Of a stretch of DNA of 64,000 bases, positions 43,999-55,969 are shown one piece after another. The stretch is from Gonatopus flavifemur (taxonomy: Eukaryota; Arthropoda; Insecta; Hymenoptera; Dryinidae). The first letter of the stretch is position 1; each line of letters opens with the position of its first letter. Location: the NCBI GenBank assembly GCA_018340375.1, contig JAFFJZ010000003.1, forward strand, positions 51,181,006 to 51,245,005. The letters are read 5' to 3'. The position numbers and the translations under genes are program-made. Under the pieces are notes generated by a model. That model had not been told where the DNA came from. It did no database searches and saw only the letters and a program-made list of their open reading frames with translations.

Positions 43999-44390
43999 AG
44001 GTGCCGGGAAGAATAACTTGCTTAGCGCTTGGAACGGATCACAAATTTGATCCAAACGGCCCCGTCGGAGGTCGAAAAAAAGTCGGAATTTTGGAAATTA
44101 AAAAATACTAGGTCATAGAGCTTGAAAAAACAAGGTCAGTGTCTCTCTACCATTTTTTTCTAGGATGAATAGTTTTCGAGAAACAAAATAAAAGCTACAC
44201 ATTTTTTCATACCAAAAATCAATGTTTTCCAACATTAAACTCGTTGGATCTCATTCATTTTTCGGCGAATCGGAATAAAACTTACAGATTCTGATTTGTG
44301 AGACTTCACCGGAGACGACAATGTCGAAAAAATTTGTAAAAATTAATAATAAATTAATCAATTTTTTATTCGAAGTGAAGATCACGTGTT
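43999..44390 (+). repeat. Inner inverted repeat, left arm
   Basis: About 390 bp starting aggtgccgggaagaataac. The complement lies at 47617-47998. The two arms are similar but clearly diverged, including small indels. Confidence 0.8.
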
Positions 44391-45183
44391 TTATGCTTTG
44401 CATTAAGAAAGTGTCAGGGGAAGTATGAGCTACAAAAAACTTCCAGCGACAAAGTTGTTCGCTAAGGTATGCACAAACTTTTTGGAAAGTTCCAGATCGA
44501 TTGGATTATTAGTTTGCAAAATACAGGGATTTATTTATCAGCGCGTAACGGAAATCTATCACGATTATGCTTCTCTCACCGAGTGACTATCAGGGTCCGT
44601 AGGAAAGATTGTACTTACTCACTTTTTCAACTTGAGAGGTTTTTTTTGGTCGGAGAATTCGAATGTCCAACCATTTTCACGGGATTTCATTTCCTTTATC
44701 CATGTTTTTGTCATAAAAAATTTGATTGAAGTTACAGACAGAACAACTCGCTTAGTGCTTGAAATCACGTAGAAGAGTGATCATATTGGGCAATGAAAAC
44801 AAGTGGGTGGAAACAAGTCATGAAAAATATACATATTTAGATTCTTGTAAGTAAAACTTCCTATTTTTACACATATTTCTCAAGATGGAAATAATAAATC
44901 AAAAACATTATCGGTCTCAAATCAATAGTTAATGTAATCGTGAGGTATGTTTTCAAAACTATTGATTTGAGACTGTAACGGTACGAACTTATAATACATT
45001 CGTACGGTTACAACACCGCGCGAAAGTAAAAAATAGCAAAATATTAAAAAGTTGATGATTAAAGTATAAAGAAAAGAAGATCTAATCTATTATGTAATAG
45101 ATCAAAAGAATCGATCATCGAAGTAAAGTGTGTTACGTCAAAACATTTCATAGTTCATCTGCAACGGACAGTAATTACAAGGA

Positions 45184-45540
45184 CAGGGTTCAGACAGAAC
45201 TGGAATCCCGGGAATTTCGGGAAAACTCAGGGAAATGAAAATTGGACTCAAAACACCGAGCATTCTCAGGGAAATTATCAAAAATTCCCAAAAACCTGGA
45301 AATCTCAGGGAAATCACTAGAATTTTTTCGAAATAAAAATTTGTTCATTTATTCTATTTTTCATTCTCTACAACATATTTCCTCGATTTTTGATCGTGGA
45401 ATCTTAGAAATTATACACTGAGGAAAAAATGTTTAGGGACACATCCATCATCTGACGATTTCTGGAAATTAGAATTTTACTCAGGGAAATCACAGGGAAA
45501 ACTCAGGGAAATTGATTGAACAAAACTTGTCTGAACCCTG
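45184..45540. mobile_element. hAT5-like MITE (CAGGGTTCAGACAG ends)
   Basis: 357 bp, inverted ends CAGGGTTCAGACA, AAGGA on both flanks (5 bp), and internal cagggaaa and aaactcaggg words. Small relative of the 16608-25569 insertion. Confidence 0.75.
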
Positions 45541-45944
45541 AAGGAATTGCCGAATCGTTCCGGTGACGGGTTCCTTCCTCGTCGTCTTCATAACCATCCA
45601 TAGCTTTCAGTAATGTTTCAATTACATTTCAATCTTTCACCTTCATTATATTTCAATATGCCTTCACAGGAATATGTCAAAAATCTGTCAATTGACATGT
45701 TATCTATTTGCAATGTCCCGGATATATCACAAAAGAAACATCACGATCAAATATTCCATAAATGTTCTTGAAACATTTCAGAAATCATTCAGCAATATTA
45801 TATTGGAATGTAAGATTAGCGGACATTGCAATGTTTCTGAAGGTAGTTTGAAACCTCAGTGTGACATACAGCAATGTCACAGAAATATTTCGATATTCTA
45901 AACGTGAGTTTCCTGCAATCTTAATGAAATCTTCGGTGCTGTAA

Positions 45945-46106
45945 GGGTGGTTATCGTACCATGAACGTTCATCTGGATCACTCAATACTTCCCATGCTTG
46001 TTGGACTAACTGAAATAGTTCTGCAGCTTCATTCACGTTATCCAGGTTTTAATCTGACTGCCTTCGAAGGGCTAGTTTCCTATATGTTCTCTTTTTTACT
46101 GCATAG
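45945..46106 (-). pseudogene. DNAJC21-like J-domain fragment
   Basis: The minus strand reads AVKKRTYRKLALRR, then QSD, stop, NLDN, then EAAELFQLVQQAWEVLSDPD and ERSWYDNHP. This follows helix II to the end of the J domain in DNAJC21-type proteins, which normally read ...ERAWYDNHR at this place. The essential HPD motif has become QSD, and the following Lys codon is TAA. The frame loses resemblance after NHP. These proteins are Hsp70 co-chaperones in ribosome biogenesis, but this copy cannot work. No introns are visible within the fragment, so it may be a retrocopy or one captured exon. Confidence 0.75.
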
Positions 46107-47616
46107 TTGACATTGTCATAAATATTAATATTTTGTGTTTTATATCAAATACTAATAATATATCAACCAGAACAAATACGAGGTCCAGAGGAATTTGTTC
46201 CCTTTTTTTTTTATTAAAGACCTGGCGACACAATTCTTCGCACAAATGCCCAAATGTCTATTCTCAATGGCCCTTTTATGGCAGGGGCAATAAAGTGCGC
46301 GCCTCCGTTCCAGTAAGGAGGTTATAAATGAGCGTAAGGAGAGGTTTCTCGGTTTTTCCAATCTCTTGGAAAAGAAGAGACTCTTGAATGTGTTTGGGGA
46401 CTCCAAGCCAGCTCGTTTCCGTTTCTTACGGAACATAGGTGTCGATAAGTGAGTATGCCACTCTCCCACCGCTCGATAAATCATGAGTACCCTGTACATA
46501 TTTTATATAATTGATATAGTTGGGTCTCATGCCGTGAATCATTCGGTGCGCGTGTGTTTGTGCTATACAGCACTCGCAAACGTTAGGCGGAAAAATTTTA
46601 AAAATTTCCATCCATGTTACAAGTGAAAAGTCGTCGAACGAACGCGTTATGAAAAAATGTAAACATAGCGTGGACACAAATATAACATGTATTGACACAC
46701 CTACACGCGTAACGAGTATAAGAACGATGACATAATCGCATTCGATCGACGAAAATCTTGAAAGGAGAATCACATGCAAATGCCCTGCATTTATTTCTCA
46801 GGAAGAATTAAAGAGCACAACACAACAATTGGTACATGAATCCTCTTTGAACGAAAGATCCTTTTCCAAGTTACTAATGAATAGATGATATCATATACTT
46901 TGAATTCGAAAATTTATCAAATCTTAATCGAGATCAGATCGATTAGGAAACAACCAATGATAAGAAGAGTCGCGGTCGATCGAATCATTCGATAATTCCA
47001 CAACAAAAACTTATAAACAAAACCGATAGATGTTGGAGTCGCACGTGATTCAAAATAGACCTTTTACGATATAAATATAGGTCAAAAATGAAGAAAAGAT
47101 GAACTTGATACTGCTCTCCTTTTGCACGGTTTGATATCAGTTTCGATTTGTCTTGAACGAATCGCTTAATTCAAGAGGTTAGTCCTCACAGGTCTTCACT
47201 TTTTCAGCTACGTATGTTCACGAGTCCTCCTCATTGCGAGCGGGATTTAATGAACATCCGGTTTCACACTAAGATTTCGATAATACACATATGTGCGCAT
47301 TGACAACGTACTTACTGCAAGTTACGTAGTTCAAAGTGTTCATATGATGGTCAGAGTTGTTACAAGTTCCTCATAGGGCGTAATATTAAAAGCGTATAGA
47401 TTATATCGCGAAATACATTGTAAGAGAGACATTTTCCGAATTGTTTTAGATCCTGGCAAACGGATCAACGCTAGTGGAGGAAGATGTTACACATAATCTG
47501 TAAAAAGATTTTTATCTGAGTTTTAAATAAACTCTTCCTCTTTTTTTCATAGAAATTGGTCTCGCTCATTTCAACAACCACCTACTCTCCCCGTCCTACT
47601 TCGTCCTACTTATTTT
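46107..47616. other. Unassigned interior of the 4.7-kb element
   Basis: A segment of higher GC (46200-46440) has a 115-codon open frame on the minus strand without recognised domain. The stretch 47150-47580 ends with ttttaaataaactcttcctc, resembling a polyadenylation region as in an LTR or a captured 3' end. Neither can be assigned. Confidence 0.35.
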
Positions 47617-47998
47617 CACTTCGAATAAAAAATTGATTGATTTATTATTAATTTTTACAAATTTTTTCGACATTGTCGTCTTCGGTGAAGTCTCACAAAT
47701 CAGAATCTGTAAGTTTCCTTCCGATTCGCCAAAAAATGAATGAGATCCAAAGAGTTTAATGTTAGAAAAAAAACATTGATTTTTGGTATGAAAAAATGTG
47801 TGGTTTTTATTTTTTTTCTCGAACACTATTCATCCTGAAGAAATGGTAGAGGGACACTGACCTTGTTTTTTCAAGCTCTATGACCTGGTATTTTTCAATT
47901 TCCAAAATTCCGACTTTTTTTCGACCTCCGACGGGGCCGTTTGGATCAAATTTGTGATGCGTTCCGAGCACTGAGCGAGTTATTCTTCCCGGCACCTC
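47617..47998 (-). repeat. Inner inverted repeat, right arm
   Basis: Complement of 43999-44390, ending cttcccggcacct. Confidence 0.8.
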
Positions 47999-48519
47999 AA
48001 TTTATTATACACGAGATAATTTCACTTGAATATAATTGATTTTGGATTTGTTTGAATTGAAAATATCCACAGATATGCTATCAACTTGATGTTTAATAAA
48101 GACAAATTCAGCATGTGCTAATCACGTTTTGTGAGAATGTAAATGAAAGAAACCAGGACATTTTCATGTTTTAAAAACATACATGCGACCTTTTCAAAAC
48201 GTCACAAAACGTTTCTGAAATATTTCGTTTGTAACGAGGTACATTTTGTGAATGTTCACAAAACGTCTCAGTGCTGTCTGGGTTATAATGAAATTTCAAT
48301 TCCAAAGGGAAAATATAAACGTTTGAGAAAGATGGGGAAAGCACACTCATCTCTCTCTGCTTTTCAGGCCCAGATATTATTTATCCGAAAAATGATTCCT
48401 CTACAAATGCAAGATTTCTAAGTCAATATTCATGAATTGTAAATTCCACATTTTTCGTTTATTTTAGAAGGCTCGATCTTAAAATCCAACTCTGACTACG
48501 AGGATGTATCAGTTCTTCA

Positions 48520-49702
48520 TGCTATCAGAAATTCTTCAATTTCAGAATGACAATATTGATAATCATGAAGAAAGAGCACAGGAATCATATGCAACATCAT
48601 CACTCACAGGCAAAAACAGTGGCGTTCAATCTTCTTCTGAGTTATGTTCGAATCCTCAACACGAAAACTCTCCAACATACTTTCGTCGAATAAATAATAT
48701 TGATTTAGTGCAGGGCACGATGAATTCCAAACTCCTAACTTGGTACATCGCAATATAAAATTTTTAACTAAAAAATCCATTGATGAAATGATCAAAATTC
48801 TAAGAAGCGAAGGTTTCGTAACACTTCCAAAATCGAGTAAAACCTTACTTAGTATGAGTATATAATATAAAAACGTATACAAATCACATGCTTGCTAATA
48901 ATGATGGAACATATGGGACTTTCGAGTACTTCGGTATCAATACGAGTTTCAAGGTGATAGTAGATCCACAAATATACGTAGAAAAAACTATTCATCTACT
49001 TTGCCATGTTGACGGTATGGAAATTTTCAAAAATGCAAGAAAAGATTTTTGGCTGATCCTTGGTAAAGTCTATTCGCAGATTTACTTTTCGAAACGTTTC
49101 CTAATCGCATTGCATCATAGAAATCCTAAACCTCACTCAGCAAACGAGTTCCTATCTGATTTTGTTATAGAAATTAATTCTTCAATTACTGAAGGAATTA
49201 CTGAAGGACGTTCATTTTGAATTTGAATTCTCTGGATTTTGTTGTGATATACCCGCTCTGGCATTCATAAAGGCGTTGTACTGGTCACACAGGCTCCTTT
49301 TCTGGTGAGAGGTGTGAGATAAAAGGAAAAACTGTTTGTAATAAAAGAGTTTTTGAATCGATAAACTGCAATAAGAGGAATGCAGCATCATTTCGAAATC
49401 AAAATCAGCCTGAACATCATTCGAGGAAAGAGAATTCTCCACTATTGAAAATCATTGATTTCGATCCGGAGAGAAACGTTTCTTTGGATGAAATGCACGG
49501 TTTATATCTCGGTGTTTGTAAGTACATATTACAGAAGTTGATCACAGGAAATCCTCAAAGTAACATTGGTTTTCGGAATATTAAAATATTACAAAATTTT
49601 TTAACTGGAATTTCCAAAGATATTCCAATCAAATTTCAAAGAAAATCTTTTGATCTACTAGATTTGAAAAATTCCCGAGTTGAAATTTTTAAATCGCTGA
49701 AA
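48520..49702 (+). pseudogene. Decayed TNP2/DUF4218-like transposase, 5' half
   Basis: Joined over at least four frame changes, the plus strand reads blocks typical of a widespread insect transposase-like protein: ILRSEGFVTLPKSSKTLL, then VDGMEIFKNARKDFWLILG, then PKPHSANEFLSDF, then GFCCDIPALAFIKA, GERCEIKGKTVCNKRVFE, LDEMHGLYLGV and FQRKSFDLLDLK. The C-terminal half resembles the DUF4218 region of CACTA-type TNP2 proteins. Frames break near 48757, 48865, 49217 and 49265. The reading stops where homologues continue with WKAT. That continuation is found at 57535 onward, so the gene has been split by a large insertion. Confidence 0.65.
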
Positions 49703-49707
49703 TGAAA

Positions 49708-49995
49708 ATATACGGTACTGTTACGGATGTGTTGCGGGTGCATCTGTACTGAACCCGCAATAATACTGTAAGCACCCGCACCACGCCCAGAACAGTACCG
49801 TATATGCCTGCACCGCATCTGCAACACTCCTGCACACAAAAATGATTACGACGGCACCACGTTTGCATCAAGGCCGTTTGGCGAACCGTACACCCGCAAC
49901 GCGATTGCACCATAGCTGCCCTAAACCCGCACACAGTGAATGACGATGGACGATAAATCCCGGAACGTGTTCGCACCAAGACCGCACCCGATCAT
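49708..49995. repeat. GC-rich short-period repeat with a 97-bp inverted repeat
   Basis: atatacggtactgtt and aacagtaccgtat bracket 49708-49804. The whole block is rich in acccgcac/gggtgcgg words at irregular spacing, which recur at 50280-50370 and 57410-57540. It sits exactly where the transposase reading is interrupted. Confidence 0.6.
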
Positions 49996-50029
49996 CCGAT
50001 ATATGAATTAGATTGTGTATATCCATAAT

Positions 50030-50270
50030 TTAGGAATCGATACCATAAAACTTATGCATCAATTTAACGAAAGTCCTGGAGAAAGTATTTGCATATTCTG
50101 CTTTTGAAGTAGCAAGTTGCGTACTGCATAATACACGACAACTTGTAAAAAGAAGCATGAAATGTTTATATTTTTCTTCATGTAATACATAGTAAAGAAA
50201 TAATCCACTTCCATATAATAAGAAAAATCTGTACTGAGTTGCTTTCCAACCCGAGTAAAAATGAAAACTC
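50030..50270 (-). pseudogene. Inverted copy of a transposase fragment
   Basis: The minus strand encodes GWKATQYRFFLLYGSG through KLMHKFYGIDS, identical in nearly all positions to the plus-strand copy at 57535-57760. It is part of the duplicated arm and not a gene in its own right. Confidence 0.75.
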
Positions 50271-50777
50271 CTGCAACACGTCTGCACTAGTCCCGCACTT
50301 ATATTCACGCCCGTAACCCGCACCAGACCTGTACGCATATATATGTCCGCACCACGCCCGCAACAGGTATGTACGTTTTTCCTGTTCTGACACTATATAG
50401 ACGTGGTGCAAGCATATCGCAAGAGGCTTTTTTCTCATCTCCATTAAATCAGTACAATTTTTCTGAATCTCTAATAATTTTGCAATTAGTGAAATTTCAG
50501 AATAAGAATAAAGCGAAATAAAAACTTTCTAAGGCTCAAACGTAAAAGTTGTAAGAGAAATCTTCCTCATACAAAAATTCGGTGTGTTACTGCTTTCGAA
50601 CGCGTGCATATTCAAAGGAACCCAAACAACGCCGTGTGTATGACACAAATTATTTTTCCCAAAATTTATATTGGTTTTCCTCTTACATCTATTACGCAAA
50701 GAGTAGGAGTTGTAATTTGGTATGAAACGTTCCCATAAACTTTGAACGTGAGGACCCAGTCATGACATGGTGTTATA

Positions 50778-51031
50778 CACGGAGAGAAATTCATTTGGAA
50801 AGATTACCATTTTATTCGTAAACTAGAACTATTCGGAAAAATCAGACAATAATTTATAGCATAACTCCTAATCATTGCCAGCTGTGATGGTAAAAATCCA
50901 AATTAATCTCGATTTTTACCATCACAACTGGCAATGATTAGGAGTTATATTATAAATTATTGTCTGATTTTTCCGAATAGTTCTAGTTTACGAATAAAAT
51001 GGTAATTTTTCCAACTACATTTCTCTCCGTG
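50778..51031. mobile_element. TA-flanked MITE, CACGGAGAGAAAT family (left arm)
   Basis: 254 bp with near-complete foldback, CACGGAGAG at both ends and TA on both sides. The mirror copy is 56759-57012. Confidence 0.85.
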
Positions 51032-52183
51032 TAGTGTATTGAAGTGAAATACAACGTGGCAGTGTGTGTGTGTACATCAAATTGTGTCAAATTATTGTAT
51101 CAAAAATGAGTTCCTGTGGAAGGTAAGGATATTTATACCGACTTCTATTCATGTACATCTTGCTGAGTATCCCCTTAAGGGCTTTCGGACGTGGTAGAAC
51201 TATAAATATGTAGGTACACAAATACAGAATATAGGTATAGTCTAAGCGAGAAAAACTTTGCGCCAAACGTTTGTGTGAAATAGAAATTGATGTGAAATTT
51301 AAAAAATTTTACCATAGTGCTTACCCGGGATTGCGCCGTGAACATAAATCTAGCAGCAAAATCACTCTCCATTCCCTATGAAAAATTCGTGAATACGCGA
51401 GATGATTTGCTTTTCGTCGTCACCATGTTGATTTCGAAAATATCTTAAGATGCAACTGGCAGCTGCGTTTCAAAGTAACCATTTGATTATTTTTTATTAT
51501 ATTCAAAATTTCAAGGTTTTCGAAATAATCAATCGATTGATGGAATTCTTCAATATTGCATGTGATTTATCGTAATAGAACTTATATGTATATACAAATG
51601 AAACTATTCCGCATGGAAAAATTACATTACACTTCCCATGAACCCTTCATAAATGTGATTGAATTGAGATCGATTAGTTTGGTTATTATCCCGCATAAGA
51701 TTTGATCGACAAAATTTTTATTCATTTATAAAAGAAGAGGACCATTTATTTAGAGAAAGAACGATCTTTGATTAAGATGAACGAATTGTACGTGTAACGT
51801 CAATTACCGATACATCGTTTTGAATATAATTCTACGTACGTTTATGTTAAAATTTTATGTCATTCAAAAGAGTAAAGTTCACGAGAAATATGACATAATT
51901 TTGATACTGAAATGTATTTTATGATAATTAATGTCAATTATATACGTTACAACACTTTTACAACATATTTTGTTTTACAGTGTGAACTTTTGAAGAACTT
52001 TATAATCATGGAAAAAAACTTCGAAATTCTGACCATAGAAAGAATGTTTAGGTTTCTCCAAAACGCAACCTCCAACTTTATTTCACGATATTTCCAAATT
52101 TAACATGGCGGTGACGAATTGTCAAATCGTCTGACGTATGTACGAATTTTTCTTTATATATATGAATCGAGAATGATTCCACC

Positions 52184-52327
52184 AAAGGCGTATCCAGAAT
52201 TTTTTTTTGGAAGGGGCCTATGTTGAGGATGTGTACGAAATATATAGATATATAACAAACGAAAAAATGCTGCATTTGGGGGGGGGGGGGTCGGACCCCT
52301 TGGACCCCTCCCCTGGATACGCCCTTG
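52184..52327. mobile_element. Small hAT-like MITE with a G13 run
   Basis: The ends aaaggcgtatcca and tggatacgccctt are inverted. ATTCCACC (8 bp, or GATTCCACC) flanks both sides. An 8-bp duplication fits hAT. A run of 13 G lies at 52278-52290. Confidence 0.75.
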
Positions 52328-52497
52328 GATTCCACCGCTGGATTCATATTCGAGGCGTACTTCCAGGCACTATGGTGTAATATTTTTCAAATTTCATCTC
52401 AATTGCTATTTTGCGCCAAACGTTTGTGCGGAATAGTAATTGATACGAAAAAATATTATACCACTGTGCTTACCTGGGATTGCCCAGTGTTTACCTG

Positions 52498-52977
52498 CAC
52501 TGAGAAGAATTCATCATTAAAAATTACTGGTTTTTGTCAGTAGACGAGGGATATACTTGACATGTGATTACAAATTGATGGGGAATATCAGTAATTTTTT
52601 ATAGCATTATTTTAATCGAAAAAAAAATTTTATCCTCACCGGCATCGAACATCAATGTTCGTGATCACAAACCTGGCTTATTTCCCCGAAGCCACGCAAC
52701 AATCTTGAAAATGGGATGGTTTTCAATTCATATCAGTGTCATCAATTAAGAATTTTCGTTTACAACTTGTATGATAAAAGATTACTGTTTTTCAACATGA
52801 ATTCTCATCTCTCTCTGGTTTTAATTTTCAAACTTCGGAGCATGAAAAATTACTGTGTTTGCTCATCAATTTGTGATCTCAAGCCAGGTATATAAAATCG
52901 TTATGTCAAGTATATCCCCCGACTAATGGGAAAACCAGTATTTTTTGATAATGAATATCTCTCAGTGTGGGCTTTAC
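52498..52977. mobile_element. MITE with CACTGAGA ends and about 120-bp arms
   Basis: cactgagaagaattcat faces atgaatatctctcagtg. The arms share gatatacttgacat and cacaaattgatg. It interrupts the second copy of a unit that occurs at 51240-51440. No clear target duplication. Confidence 0.6.
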
Positions 52978-54048
52978 CTCTATTTCCTGTAAAAAATTCG
53001 TAAATACGTGAGACGATTTGATAGTTCGCCGTCGCCGTGTTGCTTTTGAGAATATCGCAAAATGCAGTTAAAAGCGACGTTTTGGAGTAAGTATTTTTTT
53101 TATTACCATGTTCAGGATAACAAAAAAAAATTTTTTCAATCGTGAATTTTCTACAATTTCACCCCATAATGTGCTGTGAAAGTGATAATGTATATCGTTG
53201 ATTTTATTCCGCATAAACAAATATTCCAGTGTCAAAATTGCGTTGCATTTCCCGTGGACTATGCATGTGTGTATGAAATCAATATTTTACATAACCGTAT
53301 GTACAGGGCCGGCCCTAGGTATTTTTCCGCCCTAGGCGAAATCCCAAGACGCCGCCCACTACCCTGTAAAAAAACCTGTCAATTACAGTGAATGGTATAT
53401 TCGCATCGTAAATTCGCAATTGAACTCGAAAATTAGGATATTTGGTCAACTATAGAACAATAGAAGAATTAAATTTTGTATAGATTAGGAATAAAGTACT
53501 ATATTTTCATGGAATGTTTCAGAAACATTCTGAAGAAATATCTCAGCACACACAAATGATATTTGCCGAACGTCTTACGTAACATAAAAAATGCAGGTTT
53601 CCACAAATTTTAAAACACGTACTCTCTGAAACTTAAATCCACACCACTGACACGTTTTGAAAACTTTCGACTTTTTTTGGTGGTACGCTTCATTATATTC
53701 TAATTCTCACGCACATAAAATACTTCAAAATTCATTATAATCAAAACTTGCCTTACTTGAAAACTCGTTCAAATGAGAAATTGCTGATCAACCCTGAGTA
53801 GACGTCGGTTCTCCATACAATATTACTTCGACACACAATAAAACAAAAGATGAATGCACCGATAATACGATAGTCTTCTGTTAACCTATGAATCTTGCAT
53901 GGAGGAAAAACAAAACACATATTACAAATTTCCAATGAAGTGATTCAAAATTGAATGGTATCTTATTGCAGTTCATTAAAAAATGTTCTTATTATGCAAC
54001 TTCATGGATTTTTCAACAGGATATTCATAAGTAAAACACGAAGTCCTA

Positions 54049-54463
54049 CTCTGCTAAAAATGTCCCATAGAAGACGATAAAATTTTTCTTACGAGTTTCA
54101 ATACGGTTTCTAAAATTGGAATCCCCATGCTGTATCGTGCATTTACGATAGAATTCTATTGATTCTCATCGCATCTTACAGGATTTGGGAATGTACCTGG
54201 TTCTATCGTAAAATTCCTGTAGTAGAAAAATCAATTATTCGCAAAAAAAAAGGTTATAATTCTCCAAATAATTAATACTTTGTCTATGGGAAGTTCACTT
54301 TAGAACCACGTAAATTTTTCTTAAATCCTATAGAATACGGTAAGAATCGACAGAATTCTATCGTAAATAATTCACGATACAGCATCGGAATTCCAGTTTC
54401 AGGAACCGCATTGAAACCCATAGGCAAAATTTTATCGTTTTCTACGGGAAATTTTTTGCAGAG
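54049..54463. mobile_element. TA-flanked MITE with CTCTGCTAAAA ends
   Basis: 415 bp, CTCTGCTAAAAATGTCCC at the left and a matching ttttttgcagag at the right, with TA on both sides. Arms contain atagaattcta and cgatacagcat in mirror order. Nested in the hAT element. Confidence 0.75.
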
Positions 54464-55037
54464 TATGAATTTCTGCTTACGATTCACCATAAATACCTAC
54501 ATGAATACACATTTGTGCAGGTTGAGAATAAAATACTTGGTTTCCATATGATGTTTCGACAACATTCTGAGAACGTACCATAGCATACGTAAGAAAACGC
54601 CATCGAAACGTGTATTCCAACATGATAAACCAATGTTTTCGAAACGTTTGGAAAACGGACTTTTGAAAACGAAAATCTGTGAAACCATTGATACGTTGGT
54701 TTTCGGTGCTGTTTAGGATACTGCTCCCAATACTGCTGCGAGACAATGTTGAATACTATTGTCGGATGATAACTAGGTTCTCACTCAATCGACATTTGAT
54801 GTCTTGCATACATCATCTAATTATCATTATTCACCAGGTCATTTTCTGATGCCATTCTGAAACTGAATTAAAAAATAACTTATTTCTTGTAAAATGTATA
54901 CTGAAATTTATGCATAAAGACTTTCGCAAAACACTTTTTTTTAGAGGAAAATCTCTTTTTTAGAGGAAAATTGTAATTCTTATTCAGTAATTGAACCACC
55001 ATGAATTCTTAGGAAGACAGAGAATGTTTCCAATAAG

Positions 55038-55792
55038 TAGGGGTGTGCGGGTAGCACTTTTTATCGGGTCGGGTCGGGTTCGGGTATTTGTATTTCTTTT
55101 CGGGTCGGGTCGGGTCGGGTCGGGTCGGGTCGGGTCGGGTACCCGATTAAATCGGGTTTTCCAAGTCGGGTACCCGAATATAATAAAATCGCTTAAATTT
55201 AATATTTTCAACTTCTATTCGAAGTTGCCATTGCCGTTGATATTTTAAGGACAAATTGTCTTGAGCGATTGTAGGAATAAGGGGATTTCATATGAATTCT
55301 ATTCTAATATGAAGAATGCCATATTCACTACAAGTCTATTAGGGTTGTTACTCCATGTAATTGATTATGCAGCGGATTAAGGAATCTCCAAATTGCTTCA
55401 TGGAATGTTTATATTTATTTTCTAATTCAATTAAAAAATATAATCACATTTATATCTCATAAATAATATATCATCTATTTTCGTATTTAGTAACCACAAT
55501 ATAGAATCTTGAACATCAATGAAAATGAATATTCTTCTTATAAATATCATTCTTTTTCCATATTTTTAAATTTGAATGGAGGAAGCACAACTCTCCCACA
55601 TGTTTTGTCAGCAATCTTGATCGAGTTGCTGTCACAATATTTCCTGCTGAGGGAAACGTTTGCTATATTTGAATTACCCGAATGTAATCGGGTACCCGAA
55701 AAACTCGGGTAATTGAAAAACCCGACCCGACGGGTACCCGACCCGACCCGACCCGATAAAAACCCGATGACTCGGGTACCCGCACACCCCTA
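55038..55792. mobile_element. hAT MITE with CGGGT repeats (TAGGGGTGTGCGGGTA ends)
   Basis: 755 bp with exactly mirrored 16-bp ends. CCAATAAG (8 bp) on both sides (55030-55037 and 55793-55800). Internal runs of cgggt and gggtacccg near both ends. Nested in the larger hAT element. Confidence 0.85.
55101..55140 (+). repeat. (CGGGT)8 microsatellite
   Basis: Eight consecutive CGGGT units, with the complementary cccga runs near 55725-55760, so the transcript could form a GC hairpin. Confidence 0.85.
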
Positions 55793-55969
55793 CCAATAAG
55801 TATTTTGTGTGTCATGTGTATATGTATGTTCAGTATGGTTCTTACTCATGATTTCTAGGATTTTGTTGTTTTTCCAAATTTTGCCGCCCCCTGAATCTTG
55901 CCGCCCCAGGCGGCCGCCTATACTGCCTATATGGACGAGCCGGCCCTGCGTATGTAGAATAATGTGGAG

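Larger units (their letters stand above)
43615..48282. mobile_element. 4.7-kb element with CCCAGACAGCACTG ends
   Basis: The 14-bp end CCCAGACAGCACTG is exactly mirrored at the right. Both flanks have TT, a possible 2-bp duplication. Inside lies a second, longer pair of inverted repeats (43999-44390 and 47617-47998). No transposase. The interior contains a hAT5-like MITE and a DnaJ-related fragment. End motif shared with several small MITEs in this window. Confidence 0.6.
49991..51821 (-). repeat. Inverted duplication, left arm (1.83 kb)
   Basis: Nearly identical in reverse complement to 55970-57799. Few differences are seen (for example in the MITE arms). Contains a transposase fragment, a GC-rich block and a MITE. 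Confidence 0.9.
53304..55948. mobile_element. 2.6-kb non-autonomous hAT element (CAGGGCCGGC ends)
   Basis: Starts CAGGGCCGGCCC and ends gccggccctg. CGTATGTA (8 bp) lies on both sides (53296-53303 and 55949-55956). No transposase frame. Both ends carry gccgcc/ggcggc words. Two further elements are nested in it. Confidence 0.85.

Noticed and set aside
46152..46499. A retroelement or nuclease fragment
   Set aside because: Basic, Cys-containing frame without any motif that I can assign. Left as unassigned.
48143..48421. A 92-codon frame as the first exon of the transposase
   Set aside because: Its first half overlaps the terminal repeat of the neighbouring element and it does not resemble the family's N-terminus.
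53304..55948. A coding autonomous hAT transposon
   Set aside because: No transposase motifs (such as a BED finger or hAT dimerisation region) in any frame. Only the ends and duplications support hAT.
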